Both the position numbers and the translations under genes were made by a program. Positions 1 through 8,691 of a stretch of 64,000 nt of DNA are shown in pieces. A model generated the notes under the pieces. It was given only the letters and a program-made list of their open reading frames with translations. It made no database searches and was not told the origin of the DNA. Source of the DNA: Paenibacillus phocaeensis (lineage in GTDB: Bacteria > Bacillota > Bacilli > Paenibacillales > Paenibacillaceae). The first letter of the stretch is position 1. The number at the start of each line of letters is the position of its first letter. The stretch is from NCBI RefSeq assembly GCF_900021165.1, contig NZ_FCOQ01000017.1, forward strand, positions 10,945 through 74,944, given 5' to 3'.

Positions 1-977
1 CCGGCGGTCATGGTGACGTAACGGCTGCCGATGCCGGAGACGCGGACGATGCCGATGTTCTCGGGGTACGAGGTTGTGCCCAACCCGCCGAAGATCGCGC
101 CCAGGGTGCATCCGAGAAATTCGCCGAACAAGCCGCGATTGACTCGGGTGCTGTCGAGGTCTTGCTTGCCCCATTTGGTCAACAGGGTATACATGCCGAC
201 GGCTTCCGCGGAAGCTTGCAGGAAGGCCAGGAGCATGAGGATGACGACGGGGATGGAGATCCCGAAGCCAAACGGGAAGATTTCCGGCAATCGGAACCAG
301 CCGGCTGTGGCTACGACCGAGAAATCAACGGTGCCGAATACCGAGAAAAACACGGTTCCGACAATAATCCCCCAGAGCAAGGCGCCCCGGCGCAGGATCG
401 TATTGCCCCCAAAGATCATGTAGGCGAGCACGCACCCGACCGTGACGAGGGAAGCGGCAAAGTTGATGCCGATATTGGCGCTGCCGAACCAATTCTTCAG
501 TCCGATATCCGCAAGTTGGGCACCAATGATGATTAACAAGGTGCCATAGACGATCGGCGGGGCGATGAATTTATTGATATGGCCGATTAAGCCGAATTTG
601 CGGATCGGAATGGACAGAAGCATAAAAATGACCCCCGCCACCGCCATCGATCCAAAAGCCGTCCCTAATCCGACGCTTGCGCTCGCGGACAGCACGGCCA
701 CGAAAAACGCGGCTGTCGGCCCTTGAACGACGGGCAACTTCAACATTTTTCCCGACTGCAGTATTGTCACGAGTCCCGTTGTTAAGAAACAAGCTTGAAT
801 CAAGTAGCCTATCGTTTTGAACTCCAGCCCCAAGGCTTGGCCGATTAAGACCGGGAAGAGGAAGATGCCCGTTAACGCTAATAAATGCTGGAACCCGTAG
901 GTCAGGTTTGCCCCGATGGAAAGCTTGTCTTCGATGCCAACTTGCAAAGTTTCGTTGTCTGCGTGCTCATGATTCAT
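1..977 (-). CDS. NCS2-family nucleobase (uracil/xanthine-type) permease, C-terminus beyond window
   Basis: Membrane protein that imports purine or pyrimidine bases by proton symport. About 325 codons are visible and the frame runs off the left edge, so the last quarter to third is missing. The N-terminus has the family QH motif (YGFQHLLALTG), followed by LPVVQGPTAAF and, near the edge, YPENIGIVRVSGIGSR, which is the conserved NCS2 segment near the substrate site. Several hydrophobic helices separate these motifs. The start is the ATG at 975-977, preceded on the minus strand by a run of Gs (AGGGGGGAACGAGTC) as ribosome site. The gene lies downstream of the gntR gene on the same strand, with about 80 bp between them that hold candidate operator sites. 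The substrate (uracil, xanthine or another base) cannot be read from the sequence. Confidence 0.9.
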   Translation of the reverse strand, partial: MNHEHADNETLQVGIEDKLSIGANLTYGFQHLLALTGIFLFPVLIGQALGLEFKTIGYLIQACFLTTGLVTILQSGKMLKLPVVQGPTAAFFVAVLSASASVGLGTAFGSMAVAGVIFMLLSIPIRKFGLIGHINKFIAPPIVYGTLLIIIGAQLADIGLKNWFGSANIGINFAASLVTVGCVLAYMIFGGNTILRRGALLWGIIVGTVFFSVFGTVDFSVVATAGWFRLPEIFPFGFGISIPVVILMLLAFLQASAEAVGMYTLLTKWGKQDLDSTRVNRGLFGEFLGCTLGAIFGGLGTTSYPENIGIVRVSGIGSRYVTMTA

Positions 978-1022
978 GACTCGTTCCCCCCTAAATTCCT
1001 GATTCTGAGTGATTCGACCTAT

Positions 1023-1059
1023 CATCAGAGGTTTGCTTTAAAGAAGAGATCATCTGATG
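1023..1059. promoter_or_regulatory. Candidate GntR operator sites upstream of the permease
   Basis: CATCTGATG (1051-1059) is a palindrome around a central T. A one-mismatch copy in reverse orientation (CATCAGAGG) lies at 1023-1031. The identical 9-mer occurs again at 1949-1957 in front of the MFS gene. Short palindromes are typical FadR-type GntR operators. Regulation by the neighbouring GntR protein is inferred. Confidence 0.4.
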
Positions 1060-1060
1060 T

Positions 1061-1717
1061 TTAGGAAATGATGAGCTGGGCCCGGTGGACCGCGTCGAGA
1101 TTTTGGATGGCGTGTTGTCTTGCCTCTTGGCTGTTTCCGGCCGCAATGGCGGCATAGATCGCTTCGTGATAGGCCGTGTTGTCTTCGTACTGCCGGGTGT
1201 CCAGGATCAATTGGCTTAACATTCCCTTCAAACTCTCGGCTACCACTTTGTACATTTCCAACAGAACTTCGTTTTGGCCGGCCTGGGCAACGGCGATGTG
1301 AAAGGCAATGTCCGCTTCGACATATTCGGCGTAGCGGCCTTTCTCCAAGGCTTCGTTTCTTTGATTCAGGTAGGAGCGCATGATTTCAAGATCGGCATCC
1401 GTTCTTCTTGAAGCGGCCAGTCCCGTCAACTCGATTTCGAGAATTCCGCGGGCTTCGAGAATCTGGGCATCGTTCTTCGTGAGGAGGGTTTGGCTTACCC
1501 CGCCAAAACCGGATGAAGCGGATCGAATGTAAGTCCCGTCTCCTTGGCGTACCTCCAGCAAGCCGGCATGCGTCAATACCTTGACCGCTTCTCGGACCGT
1601 CGATCTTCCCACTGCGAGCAGTTTCATCAATTCGGGCTCCGGCGGCAACTTATCCCCGCTTTTATAATGGCCGGACCGGATGAGCGATTGCATCTGATCC
1701 AGTACCTCATCGACCAA
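1061..1717 (-). CDS. GntR-family transcriptional regulator, FadR subfamily (FCD domain)
   Basis: DNA-binding regulator that senses a small acid or similar metabolite. The N-terminal winged helix reads GDKLPPEPELMKLLAVGRSTVREAVKVL and ends with GDGTYI. The C-terminal half is a helical FCD domain with the usual metal ligands (ADIAFH, AYHEAI, ARQHA). The coordinates use the first conventional start, TTG at 1715-1717, but this has no ribosome site. The conserved N-terminal family segment (FKAIPRRKL) is encoded upstream of it in frame. A strong AAAAGGAGG (minus strand, 1775-1767) sits 4-7 bases before in-frame ATT (1762) and ATC (1759) codons, and no ATG/GTG/TTG exists before the upstream stop at 1786. 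The real protein therefore probably starts at ATT or ATC and is 14-15 residues longer. It lies between the permease and the MFS gene, which it probably controls. Confidence 0.88.
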   Translation of the reverse strand: MVDEVLDQMQSLIRSGHYKSGDKLPPEPELMKLLAVGRSTVREAVKVLTHAGLLEVRQGDGTYIRSASSGFGGVSQTLLTKNDAQILEARGILEIELTGLAASRRTDADLEIMRSYLNQRNEALEKGRYAEYVEADIAFHIAVAQAGQNEVLLEMYKVVAESLKGMLSQLILDTRQYEDNTAYHEAIYAAIAAGNSQEARQHAIQNLDAVHRAQLIIS

Positions 1718-1948
1718 CTTTCGTCGGGGGATGGCTTTGAATTCCGTTTGAGCTGCGATAATAACGCCTCCTTTTGCGTAAGGTTATATTACATTTGTTG
1801 AAAACTTACTGCACTTTTCATTTTATGTTTCACATTATAGGGGGGTGGTTGCAGAAAAACAAGAGGTTTTTTTGAGAGTGTGTTAGAATACCTTACACAG
1901 ATTCCTTGACATCAAGCTTGAAACGGGCGTATTCTTAACTACATCAAA

Positions 1949-1957
1949 CATCTGATG
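1949..1957. promoter_or_regulatory. Candidate GntR operator upstream of the MFS gene
   Basis: CATCTGATG is identical to the palindrome at 1051-1059 in front of the permease. It lies about 45 bp before the MFS start, where a repressor would act. Its assignment to the adjacent GntR protein is inferred. Confidence 0.4.
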
Positions 1958-1999
1958 ATCTACTCTTTATTCAAAAATCATTGGCAAACAGGAGCTCTT

Positions 2000-3193
2000 A
2001 TGAAAACAAAAATGGATCGTCCTCCGTGGGTACACCACAATTATGCATTGATCCGGTCGCTGTTATTTGGGGCCGCTCTGCTGATCTTGTCTTCGTTATA
2101 TGTCACGGTGCCGCTTCTTCCGGAATTTGCCCGGGTATTTAGTGTCAGTACAAGCGAATCGGCTTTGGCCGGCAGCGCCTTTTCTTTATTTTTCGCGGCG
2201 GGTTGTCTGGTTTACGGTCCTTTATCGAACCGGCTGGGTCGAAAACGGATGATCGTAGCGGGGCTGGCTGTCCTGGTTGTCTCCACTGCGTGTCTCGGCT
2301 ACGCGGCGAGTTTTGGGGCATTGATCCTGTTAAGGTGCTTGCAAGGCGCGGCGGCGGCAACTTTCTCGCCCGTGGCGTTAACCTACGCCGGGGAAATCTT
2401 CCCTCCGGATCAAAGAGTGACGGCTATCGGCTTTGTGAGCTCGGGCTTCTTAATGGCCGGGATCTTCGGACAAGTATGGGCGAGCTCGCTTGCCGCATTT
2501 CTCGGTTGGCCTTGGGTATTCAGATTGCTGGCGTTGGCGTATCTTCTGACCTTATTGTTGTTGATCGTTTGGCTGCCGCCGGTTCCGGCAGGGCAGGCGC
2601 GGGAAGGCCGTTCGGGGAAAGGACGCAGGGGAGCTGCCGTATTGGCGAATCCAAGTCTTTGGTTCTGCTACGGCATTACGCTGACGATCCTGCTCTGTTT
2701 TGTGGGGATGTACAGTGCGCTGGGGTCTTTTCTTGGCAACCCTCCTTACTCCCTTGGCGAAATGGAGATTCTGGGCGTGCGTTCGCTGGGGATGCTCGGC
2801 ATGGTTCTCTCCTTATTTGCCGGCCGCATCTGCCGCAAATGGGGGCTGCTGCCGGTGCTGCGTACCGGACTTATCCTCTCGCTTGCGGCGCTTCTGCTGA
2901 TGTCCTTTGTCCAGGAATTAGGGGTCTACCTCGTCATGAGTGTGTTGTTCGTCGCCGGCATCGCCGTGGTCGTCCCCTCCTTGATCTCTCTGATCGGAGA
3001 GATTGGGAGCGGGAACCGGGGGGTTGCGACCTCTCTATATACTTTCGTCCTGTTTGCCGGTGCGAGCGTAGGTCCGATCCTTACGGCTTATTTGCTGGAA
3101 ACCGGACGAAATGCTTTGCCTTTTCAGGTGTTTGCCGGCATCCTGTCGTTCGCTTTGTTGTGTTCGATTTTTATCCGGTATAGAAGAAACTAG
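2000..3193 (+). CDS. MFS transporter
   Basis: Twelve-helix major facilitator protein of about 397 residues. Strongly hydrophobic helices alternate with short loops. The loop between helices 2 and 3 carries GPLSNRLGRKRMI, the MFS motif A, and RCLQGAAAATFSPVALTY is typical of helices 4-5. A short basic cytoplasmic loop (GREGRSGKGRRG) splits the two six-helix halves. The start at ATG 2000 is chosen because AGGAG lies 5 bases upstream; an in-frame ATG at 1955 has no ribosome site and overlaps the operator-like palindrome. The gene is transcribed away from gntR. The substrate is unknown; the fold resembles small-molecule or drug exporters of the Bcr/YdhP type. Confidence 0.85.
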   Translation: MKTKMDRPPWVHHNYALIRSLLFGAALLILSSLYVTVPLLPEFARVFSVSTSESALAGSAFSLFFAAGCLVYGPLSNRLGRKRMIVAGLAVLVVSTACLGYAASFGALILLRCLQGAAAATFSPVALTYAGEIFPPDQRVTAIGFVSSGFLMAGIFGQVWASSLAAFLGWPWVFRLLALAYLLTLLLLIVWLPPVPAGQAREGRSGKGRRGAAVLANPSLWFCYGITLTILLCFVGMYSALGSFLGNPPYSLGEMEILGVRSLGMLGMVLSLFAGRICRKWGLLPVLRTGLILSLAALLLMSFVQELGVYLVMSVLFVAGIAVVVPSLISLIGEIGSGNRGVATSLYTFVLFAGASVGPILTAYLLETGRNALPFQVFAGILSFALLCSIFIRYRRN

Positions 3194-3356
3194 ATGCGCG
3201 GCTCCTCGGGGCCTCACCTTGCTTTTGACCGCCGGAGTTGGTACAATAAATGTCTGGTAAACTGCCCTTTGGGGCTTCAAGCTTATGCTTCCGATGCGAG
3301 TTTTGTTCGAAGCTTGTCCAGGAAGCGATGCCCACAAAACTTTGAGGAGGATAAGC

Positions 3357-3836
3357 ATGGGCAAGAAAAGTGACGGTAAAGTGCTGGCCCAGAACAAAAA
3401 AGCTTCCCATGACTATTTCATCGAAGATACCTACGAAGCGGGCATGGTGCTGACCGGTACGGAGATCAAGTCGATTCGGAACGCCCGGGTGAATATCGGG
3501 GATGCGTTCGCAACGATCCGGAACGGCGAGATCCATATTCACAACATGCATATCAGCCCGTTCGAGCAGGGGAACCGGTTCAATCCGCTCGACCCGACGC
3601 GGACGCGGAAGCTGCTGATGCATAAGACGCAGATTAACAAGCTGTTGGGCTTATCCAAGCAAGAGGGGTATTCGATCGTACCGCTCAAGATTTACATCCG
3701 CAACGGATATGCGAAGCTGCTGCTGGGCCTGGGCAAAGGGAAGAAGCAATACGACAAGCGCGACACGGCTGCGAAGCGTGATGCTCAGCGAGATATTCAA
3801 CGGGCGCTGCGTGAGAAGCAGAAGGTCGCAAGATAA
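3357..3836 (+). CDS. smpB: SsrA-binding protein SmpB
   Basis: Small basic protein of 159 residues that binds tmRNA and delivers it to stalled ribosomes for trans-translation. Family hallmarks are [16 protein letters not shown], the [14 protein letters not shown] segment, RTRKLLMHK, and a basic C-terminal tail ([19 protein letters not shown]) that occupies the decoding centre. ATG 3357 follows GAGGAGG at ideal spacing. Its partner RNA gene ssrA lies about 180 bp downstream on the same strand, the standard Firmicutes order. Confidence 0.97.
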   Translation: MGKKSDGKVLAQNKKASHDYFIEDTYEAGMVLTGTEIKSIRNARVNIGDAFATIRNGEIHIHNMHISPFEQGNRFNPLDPTRTRKLLMHKTQINKLLGLSKQEGYSIVPLKIYIRNGYAKLLLGLGKGKKQYDKRDTAAKRDAQRDIQRALREKQKVAR

Positions 3837-4013
3837 CGTGGGGCGAATTCGTTCCCAGCGTTTCCATCAAGTCCATAAACATGATGCGACGCAAACATGG
3901 TATACTAAGTAATGTAAGAGATGATCACGATCCTTATTATGGAGAAGGAATTGTGATGCGAACAACAGCAGGCCCTTGCAGGCTGCACCTTGATCCAGCA
4001 CCCTTTTTAATTC

Positions 4014-4374
4014 GGGGGCGTTTATGGATTCGACGGGGGTAGATCGAGCATGGGTAGCGGGTAGTGGGGACGCGTCCACTTCATCAACGCTAAAGCCAAT
4101 TAAACGGCAAACAAAACAACAACTTAGCTTTCGCAGCTTAATAACCTGTGAGCTAGCTCTATCCCTGCATCGCCCATGTGCCGGGAATAGGGCCCAACTT
4201 TAGTGGGATACGCCGTCTGGTCTCCGCCTGGGGCTGGCGGAAGAAGATAATCAGGCTGACCCGAAGGGAATCCGGTGACAGGGAGTCTCTAGGGTGACAT
4301 CAAATCTGTCACTACACCCGTAGAAGCCTATGTGGCGTTGCCTTCGGACAGGGGTTCGACTCCCCTCGCCTCCA
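4014..4374 (+). ncRNA. ssrA: Transfer-messenger RNA (tmRNA)
   Basis: tmRNA rescues stalled ribosomes and tags the nascent peptide for proteolysis. The 5' GGGGGCG (4014-4020) pairs with CGCCTCC (4367-4373) as a seven-pair acceptor stem with discriminator A at 4374. The 3' CCA is not encoded. The T-arm is GGGGTTCGACTCCCC (4351-4365). The tag reading frame at 4106-4138 encodes GKQNNNLAFAA followed by two stops (4139-4144), presumably preceded by the charged Ala. The AAFA-type hydrophobic end is a normal ClpXP degron. The 3' end is the anchor of the accessory region that follows, and partial copies of it recur downstream. Confidence 0.97.
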
Positions 4375-4378
4375 TATG

Positions 4379-4413
4379 AAAATCCACAACCGATTGAGGT
4401 TGTGGATTTTTGC
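4379..4413 (+). terminator. Rho-independent terminator of ssrA
   Basis: AAATCCACAACC and GGTTGTGGATTT form a 12-bp stem with a six-base loop and a following T run, five bases after the tmRNA end. Confidence 0.9.
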
Positions 4414-4622
4414 TATAAATTTGTTTGAAAAACAATGCTGTTAATAGCTAATTATTTGGAGATGAAGTTAAAGTTGTATGACCCCTATGGGCTTACTGTA
4501 AGAAGATAAATATTTGTATACTTTGGAGGGGATAATAGGGAATTGTGTTTATTTGTCGAATTTAACTATGTGGAAGAACTAACTATTTGTCGAATTACAA
4601 TTAACTTGAACGAGGTGTAGTG

Positions 4623-6362
4623 ATGGAACTCTCAGCGTATACTCGATCGATAAAAGATATTTTGAGTCTAAAGAGAAGATATGTGATTCCCAGATTCCAG
4701 AGAGAGTACTCTTGGGGAGAAGATGAACTGACTGTTCTTTGGACTGATATTCTGTCAAATCTTATAGTTAATGATTATGAAAAAAAACTAGTAGAGTCTG
4801 AGTACTTTATTGGTTCCGTTGTTTTAGTCGGTGACGATTCAAAAGACTCGGATTTTTATGTAGTAGACGGACAACAAAGATTAACGACTATCACTATTTT
4901 CTTTGCAGCTTTAGTCGAAACATTTAACCAATTGGGACAAGACTCATTGGCTAAAGGAGCACAAAATTATATTGAGACGGTTAATGATGACAATGAACCC
5001 TTCTTAATTCTCTTAAATGAAAATCCTAAGCCATTTCTTCAATTTAGAATTCAACAATCAAAAAAAGATGTTAAACAAGTGCCTCGAACTGATGAAGAAA
5101 AGGCCCTGTTATTCGCATACGACTTCTTTATCGAGAAGTTAGAAGAACAGAACCTATTAAAAGATTTAAACAGAAGATTTAAGCTTGGGTTAAAAGACCA
5201 GGATTATATCGATGTTTTGAAAGCCATTCGGAATCAGGTTTTAGCGTTTATCACTATTTACATTACTGTAAAAGACGAAGATGATGCGTATTTGATTTTT
5301 GAAACTTTAAACGCAAAAGGAAAAGATCTTGAAGCAATTGATTTAATAAAAAATCAAATATTTAAGAAGATTAAGACTACTGCTGCTGGTGACTTTCCGA
5401 AGGAATCTTGGACGGAAACTAGAAACTTGCTAGTAAGTAGAGAAGATAAAATTAATATGTCTCAGTTTTACAGACATTTTTGGTTGGCAAAGTATTCATT
5501 TGTTCGGGATGCGGGATTATATGATGACTTTAAGAAACGTGTTATTCCAGATGAGGAGAACTATAAGGTTTTTCTTGAAGAATTAAAGGATGCAGCAAAG
5601 AATTACATAAGAATAGCTAGTCCATCCACTACTGATTGGAAGCAGATGGAGGATAAATATATCTTCGAAGTATTTTCTGCATTGAAAATCTTTGGTGTAA
5701 CCCAACCTAGGCCATTGCTCTTAGTTCTATTAGATTTGAAAGAACATAAAAAAATCAAACAAAGTGATTTAAAAAGGGTTATTATTGCAATTGAGAAATT
5801 TCATTTTATTTACACAGCAATTGTATCTTCGAGAGCTTCTAATATAGAGAGCAAGTACTCAACATTTGCAAGACAATTAAATAATGCGAAAAATAAAAAC
5901 GAAGTTACTACAATTATTTCTGAGATAGTCAACTATTTCAAGTCAAATATACCCGCATACAATGAATTCCAATCAGGCTTTTTGAAACTTTACTATACTA
6001 AAACATATACAACTGATAAGAAGATCATTCAATATATTCTAAAGAAGTTTGAGGATGATTTTTATAGCACGGAGGAGCTAACAACAAATATAATATCAAT
6101 AGAACATATTATGAATGAGTCAGATGGGATAGATGAAGTTGGATTAATAGGTAATCTCCTTCCCCTTGATAAAAAACTGAATTCATCAATAGGCGATATG
6201 GCATTTGAAAAAAAATTAGTTGAATATAATAAGTCTAACTTAAAAAGTGTTAAGGCATTCGTGTCAGTTAATACAGGGAAGTCAAAATGGACAATAGCTG
6301 ACATCGAGTCAAGAGGAAAGGAATTAGCAAAGTTAGCTTATAACCATATATGGAAAATATAA
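4623..6362 (+). CDS. DUF262/DUF1524 protein, GmrSD-like type IV restriction or defence nuclease
   Basis: About 579 residues. The N-terminal DUF262 domain contains RFQREYSWGEDEL and the nucleotide-binding motif DGQQRLTTI (Asp about residue 82). The middle is helical with IFETLNAKGKDLEAIDLIKN, conserved in this family. The C-terminus has the DUF1524 HNH-like signature: IEHIMNE (His about 495), then LIGNLLPLDKKLNSSI. In GmrSD and related proteins these domains couple NTP hydrolysis to cleavage of modified phage DNA, so that role is inferred here. The usual DUF1524 IEHIxPQ is IEHIMNE in this copy. ATG 4623 follows GAGGTG; a GTG at 4620 is an alternative. Base composition is markedly AT-rich compared with the chromosome left of ssrA. 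It is the first gene inside the ssrA island and appears to be a stand-alone transcription unit. Confidence 0.85.
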   Translation: MELSAYTRSIKDILSLKRRYVIPRFQREYSWGEDELTVLWTDILSNLIVNDYEKKLVESEYFIGSVVLVGDDSKDSDFYVVDGQQRLTTITIFFAALVETFNQLGQDSLAKGAQNYIETVNDDNEPFLILLNENPKPFLQFRIQQSKKDVKQVPRTDEEKALLFAYDFFIEKLEEQNLLKDLNRRFKLGLKDQDYIDVLKAIRNQVLAFITIYITVKDEDDAYLIFETLNAKGKDLEAIDLIKNQIFKKIKTTAAGDFPKESWTETRNLLVSREDKINMSQFYRHFWLAKYSFVRDAGLYDDFKKRVIPDEENYKVFLEELKDAAKNYIRIASPSTTDWKQMEDKYIFEVFSALKIFGVTQPRPLLLVLLDLKEHKKIKQSDLKRVIIAIEKFHFIYTAIVSSRASNIESKYSTFARQLNNAKNKNEVTTIISEIVNYFKSNIPAYNEFQSGFLKLYYTKTYTTDKKIIQYILKKFEDDFYSTEELTTNIISIEHIMNESDGIDEVGLIGNLLPLDKKLNSSIGDMAFEKKLVEYNKSNLKSVKAFVSVNTGKSKWTIADIESRGKELAKLAYNHIWKI

Positions 6363-6446
6363 TGACACCTCGCCTGAACGAAATACTTAGTTAGACGAAG
6401 AATTGTGGATTTGAACTTCCGCGGTTCGCTTCTATCCTGCTTATTA

Positions 6447-6477
6447 GAAGAGACACCCATTAAGGATGTCTCTTTCG
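6447..6477 (+). terminator. Possible terminator after the DUF262 gene
   Basis: GAAGAGACA and TGTCTCTTTC form an imperfect stem around a short loop within 120 bp of the stop. The T run is short, so the function is tentative. The rest of 6363-6620 shows no convincing gene. Confidence 0.4.
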
Positions 6478-6607
6478 CATACATAGTGGGTCCTGAAAGT
6501 CTGTTATTACTGATCAGAAGAGGCTCTACCAAGCTCAAGTTGTTTACGAACGGGAAACTACAACAGATTTGCATAATTGAAAAACGGTGAAAAATCTTCA
6601 TGGCTAA

Positions 6608-6635
6608 TGATACCAAAAAAAAATTGTAGTATAAT
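6608..6635 (+). promoter_or_regulatory. Promoter of the retron RNA
   Basis: A perfect TATAAT at 6630-6635 with a weak -35 (TGATAC, 6608-6613) 16 bp upstream. Expected transcription start is about 6642, exactly the first base of the a1 repeat of the retron RNA. Confidence 0.6.
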
Positions 6636-6641
6636 AGTCAT

Positions 6642-6798
6642 AGGCAGGCAAGTTGCAGTTGAACTTCTGGTAGTGCTAATCGCTATCTTATAAAAAGAAT
6701 GTAACTACATATCCTACGCGCAATTTTCAGTATTTATCTAAATGTCGCAATGGTTTCAACGGTATGATTTAGAAAGGTAGAACTGCACTTGTTTGCCT
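6642..6798 (+). ncRNA. Candidate retron msr-msd RNA
   Basis: The two ends are complementary: AGGCAGGCAAGUUGCAGUU (6642-6660) pairs with AACUGCACUUGUUUGCCU (6781-6798) over 18 pairs, with two G-U wobbles and one bulged U. This is the a1/a2 arrangement of retrons. The first base after a1 is a G (6661), in position to be the branching G. Inside lie a small hairpin (TAGTG/CGCTA, 6670-6684) for msr, and a stem TCTAAAT/ATTTAGA (6737-6743/6767-6773) just before a2, as expected for msd. The RNA ends about 25-40 bp before the reverse transcriptase reading frame. The exact msDNA borders cannot be set from sequence alone. Confidence 0.7.
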
Positions 6799-6836
6799 AC
6801 TTCCTTATTCAGAGGTGAGTTATTATCAGTAGTTTA

Positions 6837-8585
6837 GTGAAACCTGTATTACTAAGCACCGATGAAGAAATAAAGAATAAATTTAAAAATTTAACCGATT
6901 TTGGGGATGTTGCACTGCTTTTTGAAATTCCAACAGAGTTTCTTTGGAAAATTCTTATAAGAGACAAGTGGATAAACTATGTATCTTTTCCCCTGCATAA
7001 AAAGAATGGTGGTTACCGTACAATTCACTCTCCTTCTAAAAACCTAGCGATTCTTCAAAAAAAACTTGCCTATATACTCTCTTTAAACTTTACTCCTCAC
7101 AATCGTGCGCATGGTTTTATAGAAAAACGAAGTATTATCACTAATGCTTCAGAGCATTTAAAAAAAGCTTTTGTATTAAATATAGACCTGGAAAACTTCT
7201 TTGAAAGTATATCTTTTGCAAGAGTGAGGAAAATGTTTATTTCGTACTTTAAGTTAAGCGAAATAGTCGCAACAACTCTTGCGAACATATGCACGCATCC
7301 CGATGGTTTTTTACCTCAAGGGGCGGCAACTTCCCCAATAATCTCCAACATTCTAGCAAAGACTTTAGATAAGGAACTTAAACAACTCTCTATCGAAAGT
7401 AAAGGGGTTAAATATACACGTTATGCTGATGATATTACATTCTCAACAAACAAGAAGTTATTTCCTAAGAGTATCGCTTTTTTGAATGAGGATGGACAGA
7501 TTGTGTTAAGTGAGAGGTTTATGAAGATCATTACAAAAAATGGTTTCAATGTGAATAAAAAAAAAATAAGATTGCAAGATAGTGAAGGTAATCAATCTGT
7601 AACAGGAATAACAGTAAATGAAAAATTAAACGTAAGCAGGAATTATATTCGTAGAATTCGTTCCATACTGAATTGTATAGAAAAGAACATTAACGATCTT
7701 GACTATGCGAGGGAAGTCTTTGAACGTAAATACCCATTTCGGCAAAGAGCGAATAGAATACACCCTGAAATGTTTTCAGTACTAAGAGGTATGGTTAATC
7801 ATGTAGGGCATGTAAAAGGTACAAGCGACCCAGTTTATTTGAAGTTAGCTAGCCGTTTTAATAATGTATCTCCAGAACATAAAGTTATTAAATCTGTTGA
7901 AGAACAAAGTAACAAAAGAAAATTGTATGAAGAGTATACTTTTGTAATTGAACAGGAAAATCCGGTGGTAGCTTTTCCTTTTAAGGGAAGTATGGATTTC
8001 GAATATGTGTACCATAATCAAGGAACTGGCTTTTTATTAAAAGGAATTGGACTCATTACTAATGTCCACGTTCTAAAAGACCTAGTGGATGCTATTGAAC
8101 TTGAAATGTACATTCCACAATCTTATTATGTGAGAGTGTTTAATTCTATTGACTTTAAAGAACATATGATGAAAATCGAATGCTATGATATTGAAAAGGA
8201 TATTGCAATTTTACGATCCTCTAGCTTGGATCACAATGCAGAAGGCTTCAGTTATAATGAACTCATACAAAAAGATCAACCTATTGATCTAGTCGGTTAT
8301 CCAGATTATCGGATGGGTCAGGATATAAGAGTAGATAATGGATTTGTAAGGGGCATAAGGATGCATAATGATAGCTGCGACAATACAGTTAAACATAAGC
8401 GTTATGAAATAACTCCTACTATTTACGGTGGAAATAGTGGTGGTCCTGTAATCAACGTAAATAGTGAGGTCATTGCAGTAGCTGTAAAGGGAGCTACAAT
8501 GAACGGTGTTGTTCCAAACGAAGTTATACCTATATCTGAAGTGATCGAATTAGCTAATAGAAAATTGTTTGTTTACTCAGTTTAA
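6837..8585 (+). CDS. Retron-type reverse transcriptase fused to a trypsin-like serine protease
   Basis: About 582 residues in two parts. Residues 1-330 are a retron/group II-like reverse transcriptase: KKNGGYRTIHSPS, NIDLENFFESI, LPQGAATSPIISN, catalytic YADD (196-199), NGFNVNKKK and the retron-typical VTGITVNEKL. Residues 370-580 are a chymotrypsin-fold protease with GTGFLL, TNVHV (His 411), KDIAIL (Asp 455) and YGGNSGGPVI (Ser 534), a complete triad in the right order. In retrons the msDNA-RT complex guards a toxic effector that is released on phage attack; here the effector would be the fused protease (inference). The listed start is GTG 6837, but the ribosome site GAGGTGAG (6812-6819) fits in-frame ATT 6822 or ATC 6825 better. 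AT-rich like the preceding gene. Confidence 0.9.
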   Translation: MKPVLLSTDEEIKNKFKNLTDFGDVALLFEIPTEFLWKILIRDKWINYVSFPLHKKNGGYRTIHSPSKNLAILQKKLAYILSLNFTPHNRAHGFIEKRSIITNASEHLKKAFVLNIDLENFFESISFARVRKMFISYFKLSEIVATTLANICTHPDGFLPQGAATSPIISNILAKTLDKELKQLSIESKGVKYTRYADDITFSTNKKLFPKSIAFLNEDGQIVLSERFMKIITKNGFNVNKKKIRLQDSEGNQSVTGITVNEKLNVSRNYIRRIRSILNCIEKNINDLDYAREVFERKYPFRQRANRIHPEMFSVLRGMVNHVGHVKGTSDPVYLKLASRFNNVSPEHKVIKSVEEQSNKRKLYEEYTFVIEQENPVVAFPFKGSMDFEYVYHNQGTGFLLKGIGLITNVHVLKDLVDAIELEMYIPQSYYVRVFNSIDFKEHMMKIECYDIEKDIAILRSSSLDHNAEGFSYNELIQKDQPIDLVGYPDYRMGQDIRVDNGFVRGIRMHNDSCDNTVKHKRYEITPTIYGGNSGGPVINVNSEVIAVAVKGATMNGVVPNEVIPISEVIELANRKLFVYSV

Positions 8586-8591
8586 TAACCC

Positions 8592-8613
8592 GAGGCCCCT
8601 GAGGCCTCTTTTT
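8592..8613 (+). terminator. Terminator after the retron gene
   Basis: GAGGCC/GGCCTC stem with a five-base loop and five Ts, three bases after the stop codon. Confidence 0.85.
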
Positions 8614-8691
8614 GCAATTAGGTGAAATAGCCATCTCTCACCCTTTCATATCTTGCTATAATATACCTATCACTATCCCGGAGGGCAAAGC

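Noticed and set aside
2203..3183. 326-codon frame overlapping the MFS gene on the same strand
   Set aside because: Shifted-frame shadow of a membrane protein gene, with no membrane helices or known domain.
6338..6616. Small frames on both strands (6405-6590 plus, 6338-6616 minus)
   Set aside because: No ribosome site, no recognisable domain, overlap each other and a hairpin; treated as non-coding.
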